Below the pieces are notes generated by a model. It searched no databases, had not been told where the DNA came from, and saw nothing but the letters and a program-made list of their open reading frames with translations. The translations under genes were made by a program, and so were the position numbers. Positions 46,233 to 54,515 of a stretch of 64,000 nt of DNA are shown here, in pieces; the first letter of the stretch is position 1, and the number at the start of each line of letters is the position of its first letter. Source of the stretch: Nocardioides oleivorans (GTDB lineage Bacteria; Actinomycetota; Actinomycetes; Propionibacteriales; Nocardioidaceae); the NCBI RefSeq assembly GCF_004137255.1, contig NZ_SDWT01000001.1, forward strand, positions 2,480,001 through 2,544,000, read 5' to 3'.

Positions 46233-47110
46233 GCACGACCGCACCGAGCGCGGGGACGGGTCGACGGTTCTCCGTCGGCCCGTTCCTCGCCCTCATCCCG
46301 TTCCTCGCGTTCGTCCTGGTCTTCCTCCTGGTCCCGACGCTGACGGTCGTCGTCGGCGCCTTCCAGGACGGCGACGGACGCCCCACGCTCGGCAACCTCG
46401 ACGCCCTCACCAGCGAGGCGGCGATCTCCGCCCTCAAGGGGTCGCTGATCCTCTCCGGCTCGACCGCCGTGATCGGCGCCGCCCTCGGCGCGCTGCTCGC
46501 CTACCTGGTCGTCTCGATGAAGCCCACCAGCCTGCTGCGGCGTACGACGCTCGCGGTCAGCGGCGTCCTCGCCCAGTTCGGCGGAGTGACGCTCGCCTTC
46601 GCGTGGATCGCCACGATCGGCCCGGTGGGCGTCGTGACGAAGGCCGTCATGGACCTCACCGGCGCCGACCTCTACGGCTCCGGCTGGCTCTTCGGCCTGC
46701 CCGGCCTGGTCGTCGTCTACTGCTACTTCCAGATCCCGCTGATGGTGATCGTCTTCGCGCCCGCCTTCGAGGGCCTGCGCCCGCAGTGGCGCGAGGCCGC
46801 GGTCAACCTCGGCGCGTCGACCTGGGACTACTGGCGCCACGTCGCGCTGCCGCTGCTCACGCCGGCCTTCCTCGGCGCCATGCTGCTGCTCTTCGCCAAC
46901 GCGTTCGCGGCCTACGCCACCGCGGCGTTCCTCGTCAGCCAGGGCCAGCCGATCGTGCCGCTCCTCATCCGGCAGGCGATCACGAGCGAGGTCCTGCTCG
47001 GCCAGGCCAACGTCGGCTACGCGCTGGCGCTGGAGATGATCGTCGTCGTCACCGTCGTGATGATCGCCTACAACCTGCTGCTCAAGCGGACCTCGAGGTG
47101 GATGCGATGA
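46229..47110 (+). CDS. ABC importer permease, apparent CTG start
   Basis: Membrane permease of about 293 residues with roughly six helices and an EAA loop EAAVNLGASTWDYWRHVALP near residue 190. No ATG, GTG or TTG lies near the beginning of the homologous region. A CTG at 46229 overlaps the upstream TGA as CTGA, in the same geometry as the ATGA overlaps used elsewhere in this operon, with GAAGG seven to eight bases before it. I therefore take CTG as the start, or else initiation lies well inside the preceding gene. Its stop overlaps the next start (ATGA). Confidence 0.85.
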   Translation: MSTTAPSAGTGRRFSVGPFLALIPFLAFVLVFLLVPTLTVVVGAFQDGDGRPTLGNLDALTSEAAISALKGSLILSGSTAVIGAALGALLAYLVVSMKPTSLLRRTTLAVSGVLAQFGGVTLAFAWIATIGPVGVVTKAVMDLTGADLYGSGWLFGLPGLVVVYCYFQIPLMVIVFAPAFEGLRPQWREAAVNLGASTWDYWRHVALPLLTPAFLGAMLLLFANAFAAYATAAFLVSQGQPIVPLLIRQAITSEVLLGQANVGYALALEMIVVVTVVMIAYNLLLKRTSRWMR

Positions 47111-47895
47111 CGCCCACCCGCAGCTTCCGGATCGTGCGCGCGGTGCTGATGGTCGCCTTCGCGGCGTACTTCTTCGTCCCGCTGCTGGCGATGTTCGACT
47201 TCTCGACCCAGAACCGCGGCAGCGCCGAGGGGCGCACCTGGGACAACTGGGCCTTCATGGTCACCGACGAGGACCTGCGCGCCTCGATCATCGCGTCGCT
47301 GCTGCTCTCGCTGTTCACCGTCGTGCTGATGGTGGTGCTGCTGGTCCCGACGATGGTGTGGGTCCGCCTGCGGGTGCCGGGCATGAGGCGGATCATCGAG
47401 TTCCTCTGCCTGCTGCCGCTGACCATCCCCGCACTGGTGATCGTGGTCGGGATCAGCAACGTGTACTCGTGGGTGACCTACCTGCTCGGCGACTCGCCGC
47501 TGGTGCTCACCTTCGCCTACGTCGTGCTGGTGCTGCCGTACTCCTACCGCGCGATCGACTCCGCCCTGTCGGCCATCGACGTCGCCACCCTGTCCGAGGC
47601 GGCCCGCTCGCTCGGCGCCGGCTGGTTCACGGTCATCGTGCGGATCGTGCTGCCCAACGTCACCGGCGGCGTGCTCGGCGCCGCCTTCATCGCGGTCGCG
47701 CTGGTGATGGGGGAGTACGTCTTCGCGTCGCTGCTGCACTTCGACACCCTCCCGGTGGCGATGGCCGCGCTCTACAAGAGCAACGGCGCGGCCGCGATGG
47801 CCGCCGCCCTCGCCTCGATGCTCTTCGTCGTCCTGCTGCTCATGGGGCTGACGCTCCTGAGCCGCGACCGCCACAAGCAAGGAGCTTCCTCATGA
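47107..47895 (+). CDS. ABC importer permease
   Basis: 262-residue second permease of the importer, about six helices. The EAA loop is EAARSLGAGWFTVIVRIVLP near residue 165. It is coupled by four-base overlaps to the genes on both sides, so the permease pair and ATPase are made from one message. The substrate is unknown, as for the binding protein. Confidence 0.92.
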   Translation: MTPTRSFRIVRAVLMVAFAAYFFVPLLAMFDFSTQNRGSAEGRTWDNWAFMVTDEDLRASIIASLLLSLFTVVLMVVLLVPTMVWVRLRVPGMRRIIEFLCLLPLTIPALVIVVGISNVYSWVTYLLGDSPLVLTFAYVVLVLPYSYRAIDSALSAIDVATLSEAARSLGAGWFTVIVRIVLPNVTGGVLGAAFIAVALVMGEYVFASLLHFDTLPVAMAALYKSNGAAAMAAALASMLFVVLLLMGLTLLSRDRHKQGASS

Positions 47896-48941
47896 CCGCC
47901 CTCAGCACCGAGCGGGGACTGGCCGTCGAGCTGACCGACCTGACCCGCGTCTACGGGTCGACACGCGCCCTCGACGGGCTCACCCTGCACCTCCAGCCGG
48001 GCGAGCTGGTCTGCCTGCTCGGCCCGTCGGGCTGTGGCAAGACCACGGCGCTGCGGATCCTGGCCGGGCTCGACCACCCGACCAGCGGCACGGTGTCGGT
48101 GGGCGGCAAGGACCTGACGAAGGTGCCTGCCAACAAGCGCGACATGGGGATGGTCTTCCAGGCCTACAGCCTCTTCCCGCACATGACCGTGCTCGACAAC
48201 GTCGCCTTCGGCCTCAAGCTGCGCGGCAGGGACGGCGCCACCCGCCGCACGCGGGCCGGCGACATGCTCGACCTGGTCGGGCTCGGCCAGCACGCCGACC
48301 GCTACGCCCACCAGCTCTCCGGTGGCCAGCAGCAACGCGTCGCCCTCGCGCGGGCGCTCGCCGTCGAGCCGTCGGTGCTGCTCCTCGACGAGCCCCTCTC
48401 GGCGCTCGACGCCAAGGTGCGCGTGCAGCTGCGCGACGAGATCCGCCGCGTGCAGATCGAGGTCGGCACGACGACGCTCTTCGTCACCCACGACCAGGAG
48501 GAGGCGCTCGCCGTCGCCGACCGGGTCGGGGTGATGAACGCCGGCCGGCTCGAGCAGCTCGCCTCGCCGACCGAGCTCTACTCCTCGCCCGCCACCCGGT
48601 TCGTCGGCGAGTTCGTGGGCCTGAGCAACCGGCTCCCCGCGCAGGTGAGCGGAGGTACGGCGACCGTGCTGGGCCAGTCGGTGCCCACGCTGGCCGGCTC
48701 GGCGGAGGGCACCGGCTTCGCGCTCGTGCGGCCCGAGTCGATCTCCGTCGTGGCCGACGGTGCCGGCCAGGGCACGGTCACGACCGTGCAGTTCCTCGGT
48801 CCGCTGTCGCGGGTCACCTGCTCGCTGGCCGACGGCACGGACGTGGTCGCCCAGCTCGCCAGCTCGGACGCCGTCCGGCTCGCGGCGGGAGACGTCGTAC
48901 GGCTGCAGGTGGCGCCGTCGCCGGTGCTGGTCGTGGCCTGA
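47892..48941 (+). CDS. ABC importer ATPase
   Basis: 349-residue nucleotide-binding subunit. Walker A LLGPSGCGKTT is near residue 45, Q-loop VFQAYSLFPH near 88, signature QLSGGQQQRVALARAL near 138, Walker B VLLLDEPLSALD near 160 and H-loop VTHDQEEAL near 194. The C-terminal region after about 240 is a TOBE-type domain. It closes the four-gene operon and resembles phosphonate- or iron-type importer ATPases more than sugar ones, but this does not fix the ligand. Confidence 0.94.
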   Translation: MTALSTERGLAVELTDLTRVYGSTRALDGLTLHLQPGELVCLLGPSGCGKTTALRILAGLDHPTSGTVSVGGKDLTKVPANKRDMGMVFQAYSLFPHMTVLDNVAFGLKLRGRDGATRRTRAGDMLDLVGLGQHADRYAHQLSGGQQQRVALARALAVEPSVLLLDEPLSALDAKVRVQLRDEIRRVQIEVGTTTLFVTHDQEEALAVADRVGVMNAGRLEQLASPTELYSSPATRFVGEFVGLSNRLPAQVSGGTATVLGQSVPTLAGSAEGTGFALVRPESISVVADGAGQGTVTTVQFLGPLSRVTCSLADGTDVVAQLASSDAVRLAAGDVVRLQVAPSPVLVVA

Positions 48942-48954
48942 AGCGGTCCGCGTC

Positions 48955-49353
48955 TCAGGAGGTCGGCTGGTCGGGCTCGGGCCCGGTCTCGCCGGTCTCC
49001 TGCTGCGTCCGCTTCTGCTCCTGGGCCCTGCGGCGCTGCTCCTCGGCGCGCTCGCGCACCTTCTTGAGGAACGCGTCGTCCGCCTCGGGATCAGCGGCGG
49101 CGAAGCGGCCGGGCCGGTCGTACTCCGGGAACGCGCTCGCGGTCCGCTCGTAGGGACCGGGCCTGCGCGGTGCGCGCGCCGGGCGCCCGGCGGCGAGCCA
49201 GGCGATCGACCCGACGAAGGGGAAGAACAGGATCAGCACGATCCAGAGGATCTTGGGCAGGTTGCGCACCTCGTCGTCGCGGGCGGAGATGGCCTCCACC
49301 ACGCAGTAGATCGACAGCACGATCGGGACCAGGAAGAACAGCAACCGAAGCAT
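48955..49353 (-). CDS. PLDc_N-domain membrane protein
   Basis: 132-residue protein with two N-terminal helices (LRLLFFLVPIVLSIYCVV and NLPKILWIVLILFFPFVGSI) that match the phospholipase D N-terminal (PLDc_N) domain found at the front of cardiolipin synthases, but no catalytic domain follows. The C-terminal half is a charged, Arg/Glu/Gln-rich tail likely to be a coiled coil (KKVRERAEEQRRRAQEQ). ATG 49353 has GGGGG five bases upstream. The function is unknown. Confidence 0.82.
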   Translation of the reverse strand: MLRLLFFLVPIVLSIYCVVEAISARDDEVRNLPKILWIVLILFFPFVGSIAWLAAGRPARAPRRPGPYERTASAFPEYDRPGRFAAADPEADDAFLKKVRERAEEQRRRAQEQKRTQQETGETGPEPDQPTS

Positions 49354-49474
49354 CGGGACCCCCGCAGGTCGGCCCGGCCGGGGCCACGGTCGACGGTCCG
49401 ATCCGCCGCGGGCGGCAGCGTAGCGCGCGCCGGTCATCGGCGGGTGGGCTCCGCGATTTGCACCATCGGACCCA

Positions 49475-49492
49475 GAGTGCAAAACTGCACTC
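49475..49492. promoter_or_regulatory. Operator of the TetR-MMPL pair
   Basis: GAGTGCA (49475-49481) and TGCACTC (49486-49492) are perfect 7-bp arms around AAAC, ending one base before the ATG of the TetR gene at 49494. Related half-sites TTGCAC and AGTGCAA lie on each side (near 49458 and 49504). An AAAACT box within the repeat is seven bases before the start and may be the -10 element, so repressor binding would shut off the promoter. Confidence 0.7.
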
Positions 49493-49493
49493 C

Positions 49494-50093
49494 ATGCCCG
49501 ATAGTGCAACTCAGTCGTCCGGCCCGCGTCGCGGCCGGCGCGTGACGCAGCTCCGGATCACCGACGCCGCGCAGCGCCTCGCCGACGACCGGGGCAGTGT
49601 CGACGGCTTCACCATGGAGGAGCTCGCCGAGGCGTCCGACGTCTCGCGGCGGACCCTGTTCAACTACTACCCGAGCAAGGTCGACGCGGTGCTCGGCCCG
49701 GAGCTCGACCTCGGCTCCGAGGCGCTCGAGCTGTTCCGGACCGGCGGCCCGACCGGCGACCTGGTCGACGACCTCCAGGCACTGCTGCTGAACATCCTCG
49801 AGAACGAGGAGGTGGAGATCGCCGCCATCCAGCGCTTCGACCGCATCGTCCACGCCAACCCGGTCCTGCTCATCACGCTGAAGCAGCGCATGCGCCGGCT
49901 CGTCGAGCAGCTCGTCGACCTCGCGTCCCAGCGGCCCGGCGGCGACCTGCCCGTGCACGACATGCAGATCGCCATCGCCGTCGTCGGGGGCGTCACCGAG
50001 ACCGCGGTCACCGCGTTCGTCGACGACCCCGAGCAGGACTTCGCCCAGCTCATCGTCGACGGCATCGCCACGGTCCGCCGGCTCTTCGGCTGA
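49494..50093 (+). CDS. TetR-family repressor of the MMPL transporter
   Basis: 199-residue regulator. The helix-turn-helix is FTMEELAEASDVSRRTLFNYYPSK in two pieces (FTMEELAEASDVS, RRTLFNYYPSK; residues about 37-62), the usual TetR recognition region. The C-terminal ligand domain is not diagnostic. It lies 57 bases ahead of the MMPL gene on the same strand and carries a strong operator at its own start, so it probably autoregulates and controls export of the compound it senses. Confidence 0.92.
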   Translation: MPDSATQSSGPRRGRRVTQLRITDAAQRLADDRGSVDGFTMEELAEASDVSRRTLFNYYPSKVDAVLGPELDLGSEALELFRTGGPTGDLVDDLQALLLNILENEEVEIAAIQRFDRIVHANPVLLITLKQRMRRLVEQLVDLASQRPGGDLPVHDMQIAIAVVGGVTETAVTAFVDDPEQDFAQLIVDGIATVRRLFG

Positions 50094-50150
50094 TCCCACG
50101 CACCACCCGCCCGATCCAACGCACGCACCACTCAACGGGAGAACCTTCCA

Positions 50151-52463
50151 ATGGCACGTCTACTCCACCGCCTCGGCCGCACGGCCCACCGGCGCTGGTA
50201 CGCCTTCATCGCCGCCTGGCTCGTCGCCCTGGTCGCGGTCGGCTTCACCGCCACCGCCATCAGCAAGCCGATGACCGACGCCTTCTCGATCCCGGGCATC
50301 CCGTCCGAGAAGGCCGCCGACCTCCAGGCCGAGCTCTTCCCGGACTCGGTCGACGCCTTCGACCAGGCGGGCATCACCGTCGTCGTCGCCGCGCCCGAGG
50401 GGCACACGCTCGCGGAGCAGCCGTACGCCGGCCAGGTCGCGGACCTCGTCGCCGAGCTGGGCGACATCCCGCAGGCGCCGGCCGCCGAGACGATCCTCGA
50501 CCCGGTGACCGCGGCCGACGGCCAGGAGCAGCAGATGGTCGACGCCGTGGTCGAGGCCGGGGGCGACGAGGCACAGGCGCGCGAGGACTTCGCCGCGCTG
50601 TCACCGCTGTCCGACGACGGCCGGATCGGCACGATCACCTACACCCTCGACGTGGACCAGGTCACCGACGTCGAGCCCACCACGGTCGAGGCGATCAAGG
50701 AGGCCGTCGCCGACGCGAACGCCGGCGGGCTCACCGCCGAGGTGAACGGGTCCGGGCTCCTCGCGCAGCTGGAGGGCGGATCCTCCGAGCTCATCGGCAT
50801 CGGCGTCGCCGTCGTCGTGCTCCTCATCGTCTTCGGCTCGGTCGTCGCGGCCGGCATCCCGATCATCACCGCGCTCATCGGCCTCGGCACCGGCCTGCTG
50901 GGCGTCGTCGGTGCGACCGCGTTCTTCGACATCGGCTCGAGCACGCCGATCCTCGCCAGCATGATCGGCCTGGCGGTCGGCATCGACTACGCGCTCTTCA
51001 TCCTCGCCCGCTACCGCAGCGAGCTCGACCACACCGACGACCGCGCGGAGGCGATGGGCATCGCCACCGGCACCGCCGGCTCGGCCGTCGTCTTCGCCGG
51101 CCTGACCGTGCTCATCGCGCTCTCGGCCCTGTCGGTCGTCGGGATCCCGTTCCTCACCAGCATGGGCCTCGCGGCCGCCGGCACCGTCCTGGTCGCCGTC
51201 CTCGTCGCGCTCACCCTGCTCCCCGCCGTCCTCGGCATGCTGAAGTCGAAGGCCTTCGGCGGCCGGGTCCGCCGCTACCGCCCGCAGCGCGACGAGAAGG
51301 GTCGGGTGCTCAACAACGGCGTCCGCTGGGCCCGCCTCGTCGGCCGGGCGCCGGTCGCCGCGATCCTGCTCGTCGTCGTCGGCCTCGGCGCGCTCGCCGT
51401 ACCCGTCGCGAACCTGCACCTGGCCTTCCCGACCGACTCCACCGCGTCGCCGGAGACCACCCAGCGCCGGGCCGCGGACCTGGTCGCCGAGGGCTTCGGC
51501 CCCGGTCGCCAGGGCCCGCTCGTGGTCGTCGTCGATGCCCGTGACGTGGCCCAGGACGACCGCGGCGCGGCGTTCGGCGAGGTCGTCGACTGGGCCGCCG
51601 GCATGGACGGCGTCGTCAACGCCCAGGTCGTCGCCACCAACGAGGAGGGCACCGGCGCCCAGGTGATGATCACGCCCGCCACGGGGGCGGACGAGGTCGC
51701 CACCGAGGACCTGCTGCACGAGCTGCGCGACGGCCAGTCCGCCATCGAGTCCGAGACCGGCACCACGACCGGCGTCACCGGCATCACCGCGATCCAGGCC
51801 GACGTGTCGGAGAAGCTCGCCGACGCGCTGCCGGTCTACCTCGCCGTCGTCATCGGGCTCGCGTTCCTGCTGCTGATGCTGGTCTTCCGCTCGATCCTGG
51901 TGCCGCTGACCGCGACGCTCGGCTTCCTGCTCTCGGTGCTGGCGACGCTCGGCGCGACGGTGCTGGTGTTCCAGGAGGGGATGTTCGGGATCGTGGAGGG
52001 CGCGCCGCTCGTGTCCTTCATGCCGATCTTCCTGATCGGCGTGGTCTTCGGGCTGGCGATGGACTACCAGGTCTTCCTCGTCACCCGGATCCGCGAGGCG
52101 CACGTGCACGGCGCGACGATGCGCGAGGCCGTCGTCGACGGCTTCCGCAACTCGGCCCGCGTCGTGTCGGCGGCCGCCGTGATCATGACCTCGGTCTTCG
52201 CGGCCTTCATGCTCACCGATGAGCCGATCATCAAGTCGATGGGCTTCGCGCTCGCCGTCGCGGTCCTCTTCGACGCCTTCATCGTGCGGATGGTGCTGGT
52301 CCCGGCGCTGCTCTACCTGATGGGGGAGAAGGCCTGGTGGCTGCCGGCATGGCTCGACCGCCTGCTGCCGGTCATCGACGTCGAGGGAGAGTCGCTCGAC
52401 CGCGGCCACGCCGCCGACCAGTGGCGCGGGGAGCGCGAGCCGGAGCCCGAGCTGGTCGGCTGA
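50151..52463 (+). CDS. MMPL-family RND transporter
   Basis: 770-residue inner-membrane exporter with two repeated halves, each with an external domain and a bundle of helices. Proton-relay type motifs are GLAVGIDYALFILARYRSEL near residue 275 and VFGLAMDYQVFLVTRIREAH near 640; each contains the conserved Asp-Tyr. The C-terminus is short and hydrophilic, lacking the long tail of mycobacterial MmpL3. With the TetR gene it forms a likely drug or lipid efflux unit. Confidence 0.95.
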   Translation: MARLLHRLGRTAHRRWYAFIAAWLVALVAVGFTATAISKPMTDAFSIPGIPSEKAADLQAELFPDSVDAFDQAGITVVVAAPEGHTLAEQPYAGQVADLVAELGDIPQAPAAETILDPVTAADGQEQQMVDAVVEAGGDEAQAREDFAALSPLSDDGRIGTITYTLDVDQVTDVEPTTVEAIKEAVADANAGGLTAEVNGSGLLAQLEGGSSELIGIGVAVVVLLIVFGSVVAAGIPIITALIGLGTGLLGVVGATAFFDIGSSTPILASMIGLAVGIDYALFILARYRSELDHTDDRAEAMGIATGTAGSAVVFAGLTVLIALSALSVVGIPFLTSMGLAAAGTVLVAVLVALTLLPAVLGMLKSKAFGGRVRRYRPQRDEKGRVLNNGVRWARLVGRAPVAAILLVVVGLGALAVPVANLHLAFPTDSTASPETTQRRAADLVAEGFGPGRQGPLVVVVDARDVAQDDRGAAFGEVVDWAAGMDGVVNAQVVATNEEGTGAQVMITPATGADEVATEDLLHELRDGQSAIESETGTTTGVTGITAIQADVSEKLADALPVYLAVVIGLAFLLLMLVFRSILVPLTATLGFLLSVLATLGATVLVFQEGMFGIVEGAPLVSFMPIFLIGVVFGLAMDYQVFLVTRIREAHVHGATMREAVVDGFRNSARVVSAAAVIMTSVFAAFMLTDEPIIKSMGFALAVAVLFDAFIVRMVLVPALLYLMGEKAWWLPAWLDRLLPVIDVEGESLDRGHAADQWRGEREPEPELVG

Positions 52464-52476
52464 CGCCTCTGCTCCG

Positions 52477-52504
52477 GGGAGTCACCGGATATCCGGTGAC
52501 TCCC
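52477..52504. terminator. 28-bp perfect palindrome terminator
   Basis: GGGAGTCACCGGAT and ATCCGGTGACTCCC form a perfect 14-bp palindrome 13 bases after the MMPL stop codon. As RNA it would fold into a stem with a tight loop. Confidence 0.7.
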
Positions 52505-52509
52505 GACGG

Positions 52510-52554
52510 AGTGCGGTTCTCGTGACGCGAATCCCACGTCACGAGGACCGCACT
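52510..52554. terminator. 45-bp hairpin terminator, second of a pair
   Basis: AGTGCGGTTCTCGTGACG and CGTCACGAGGACCGCACT pair over 18 bp with one G-T wobble, around a 9-base loop. It directly follows the first palindrome and sits 12 bases from the stop of the convergent gene, so the two hairpins may each serve one direction. Confidence 0.7.
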
Positions 52555-52566
52555 GTCGTCCGAGGC

Positions 52567-53328
52567 CTACTTCCAGGGGGCCACGAGCGCAGCGAGGTCC
52601 GGAGCCAGCTCCTTCATCAGCAGCGGGCCGAACGTCACCCGGTGCACGCCCAGCGTCCGCAGGTCGTCCAGCGAGCCGGCGGCCGAGCCCTGGCGCGGGT
52701 TGGCGATCACGTTGACCGGCCCGTCGAGCGCGTCGAGGAGTGCCTGTACGGCGGCCGCGTCGGGGGCGCCGACCGGATAGCTGCACCGTGAGCCGGCCGC
52801 CTCGCACGCCTGCATACGGGTGATCGCCTCGGCGACCGGGTCGTCGAACACGCCCTTCTTGATGAAGGCGTCGGTGCGGGCGTTGACGACCAGGTCGACG
52901 CCGGCGGAGTCGGCGGCCTGCCGGATCGCGCCGATGTAGTCGGCGTGCTCGGCGACCTCGCGCAGCCGCCCGCCCTCGGAGTGCACCGTGTCCTCGATGT
53001 TGAGGCCGACCGCGCCGGCCTCCAGCAGCCGCTCGACGAGCTCGGCCGCGGCCACGCCGTAGCCGGACTCCATGTCGGCGGTGACCGGGGTCTCCGGCAC
53101 GGCCGAGCAGATCCGGCGGATGCCGTCGAGGGCGTCGTCGATGGTCATGTCCTCGTTGTCGCCCTGGCCGCGGGAGTCCGCGAGCGGGTGGCTGCCGATG
53201 CTCAGCGCGGGGAAGCCCGCCTCGGCGACGACGGTGGCGGACCAGGCGTCCCAGACGTTGGGCAGGACCAGCGTGGTCCCGGTGTGGTGGAGGTCGAGGA
53301 GGGTGGTGGCTCGGGTGGCGATGTCCAT
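52567..53328 (-). CDS. Isocitrate lyase/PEP mutase family enzyme
   Basis: 253-residue TIM-barrel enzyme of the PEP mutase/2-methylisocitrate lyase superfamily. The metal and substrate region appears as PVTADMESGYG near residue 83 and NIEDTVHSEGGRLR near 110; VVNARTDAFIKKG near 147 is family-typical. The isocitrate lyase KKCGH catalytic loop is not present, so a carboxy-PEP, oxaloacetate or related C-C cleavage is more likely. The product cannot be named from sequence. Confidence 0.87.
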   Translation of the reverse strand: MDIATRATTLLDLHHTGTTLVLPNVWDAWSATVVAEAGFPALSIGSHPLADSRGQGDNEDMTIDDALDGIRRICSAVPETPVTADMESGYGVAAAELVERLLEAGAVGLNIEDTVHSEGGRLREVAEHADYIGAIRQAADSAGVDLVVNARTDAFIKKGVFDDPVAEAITRMQACEAAGSRCSYPVGAPDAAAVQALLDALDGPVNVIANPRQGSAAGSLDDLRTLGVHRVTFGPLLMKELAPDLAALVAPWK

Positions 53329-53391
53329 GCCCCGAGGCTTCCACGGACGAGCGCGCGGGCATAGGTCCGAACGGGCGAGTGTTCTCCCGGC

Positions 53392-54465
53392 GTGGAGATC
53401 CTCGACTCGGTCGTCATCGGCGCCGGACAGGCCGGCCTCGCGGCGTCGTACTTCCTCCGGGAGCGGCGCATCGAGCACCTCGTCCTCGACGCCAACCCCG
53501 GGCCGGGCGGCGCCTGGCAGCACCGCTGGTCGTCGCTGAGCATGGCCGACGTCCACGGGGTCGCCGACCTGCCCTCCTCGATCGCCCCCGACGGCTCGGC
53601 GCTCGCGGCCAACGAGGTGGTGCCCGACTACTTCGGCGGCTACGAGCGCGACCAGCACCTCCCCGTCGTACGGCCGGTGCGCGTCGACCGGGTCGAGGGC
53701 GAGGGCGACCTCCTGGCCGTCCGTGCCGGCGAGCGCACGTGGCGGACCCGCACCCTCGTCAACGCCACCGGGACGTGGACGCGGCCGTTCGTCCCCTACT
53801 ACCCGGGCACCGCCGACTTCGCGGGCGAGCAGGTGCACACCGCGCACTACCCGGGGGCCGGGCACTTCCGCGGCAAGCGCGTCCTCGTCGTCGGCGGCGG
53901 CGCGTCGGCCGTGCAGTTCCTCGGCGAGCTCGCCCCGCTCACCGACACCCTGTGGGTGACACGTCGACCGCCGGTGTGGCGCGACGGGCTCGACGCCGCC
54001 GCCGGGCTGGCCGCGGTCACCGCGGTCGAGGAGCGCGTACGCCGTGGGCTCCCGCCGGCGAGTGTCGTCAGCGTCACCGGCCTGGCGCTGCGCCCGCAGG
54101 AGCAGGAGGCGGCACGGCTCGGGGCGTACGCCCGGCTGCCGATGTTCGAGCGGATCGAGGCCGGGGGAGTCCGGTGGTCCGACGGCCGGTTCGAGCCGGT
54201 CGACGCGATCCTCTGGGCCACCGGCTTCCGCCCCGCCGTCGACCACCTCGCGCCGCTCGGCCTCCGCACGCCGGAGGGCGGGATCGCGCTCGTCCCGGTG
54301 CGCGGCAACGTGCAGGGCGCGACCACGTCGGTGGTCGATCCGCGGGTGCAGCTGGTCGGCTACGGGCCGTCGGCGAGCACGATCGGCGCGTCGCGTGCCG
54401 GGCGCCAGGCGGCACTCGCCGTGTCCCGGTTCCTCGCCGCCGCGCGCACCGAGGCCGTGGGCTGA
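53392..54465 (+). CDS. FAD/NAD(P)-binding flavoprotein monooxygenase-like
   Basis: 357-residue two-dinucleotide-domain flavoprotein. The FAD fold is SVVIGAGQAGLAASYFLRE near residue 6, and the NAD(P) fold is RVLVVGGGASAVQFLGELA near 162. A late ILWATGFRPAVDHL motif near 265 is typical of flavin-containing monooxygenases and thioredoxin-reductase-like enzymes. The FMO fingerprint FxGxxxHxxxY appears as FAGEQVHTAHYP. GTG 53392 has a TGTTCT box six bases upstream. The substrate is unknown. Confidence 0.88.
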   Translation: MEILDSVVIGAGQAGLAASYFLRERRIEHLVLDANPGPGGAWQHRWSSLSMADVHGVADLPSSIAPDGSALAANEVVPDYFGGYERDQHLPVVRPVRVDRVEGEGDLLAVRAGERTWRTRTLVNATGTWTRPFVPYYPGTADFAGEQVHTAHYPGAGHFRGKRVLVVGGGASAVQFLGELAPLTDTLWVTRRPPVWRDGLDAAAGLAAVTAVEERVRRGLPPASVVSVTGLALRPQEQEAARLGAYARLPMFERIEAGGVRWSDGRFEPVDAILWATGFRPAVDHLAPLGLRTPEGGIALVPVRGNVQGATTSVVDPRVQLVGYGPSASTIGASRAGRQAALAVSRFLAAARTEAVG

Positions 54466-54515
54466 CGGCCCCGGTCGGCCCAGCGGACCAACCAGGCCCC
54501 CGGCACACTCGATCC

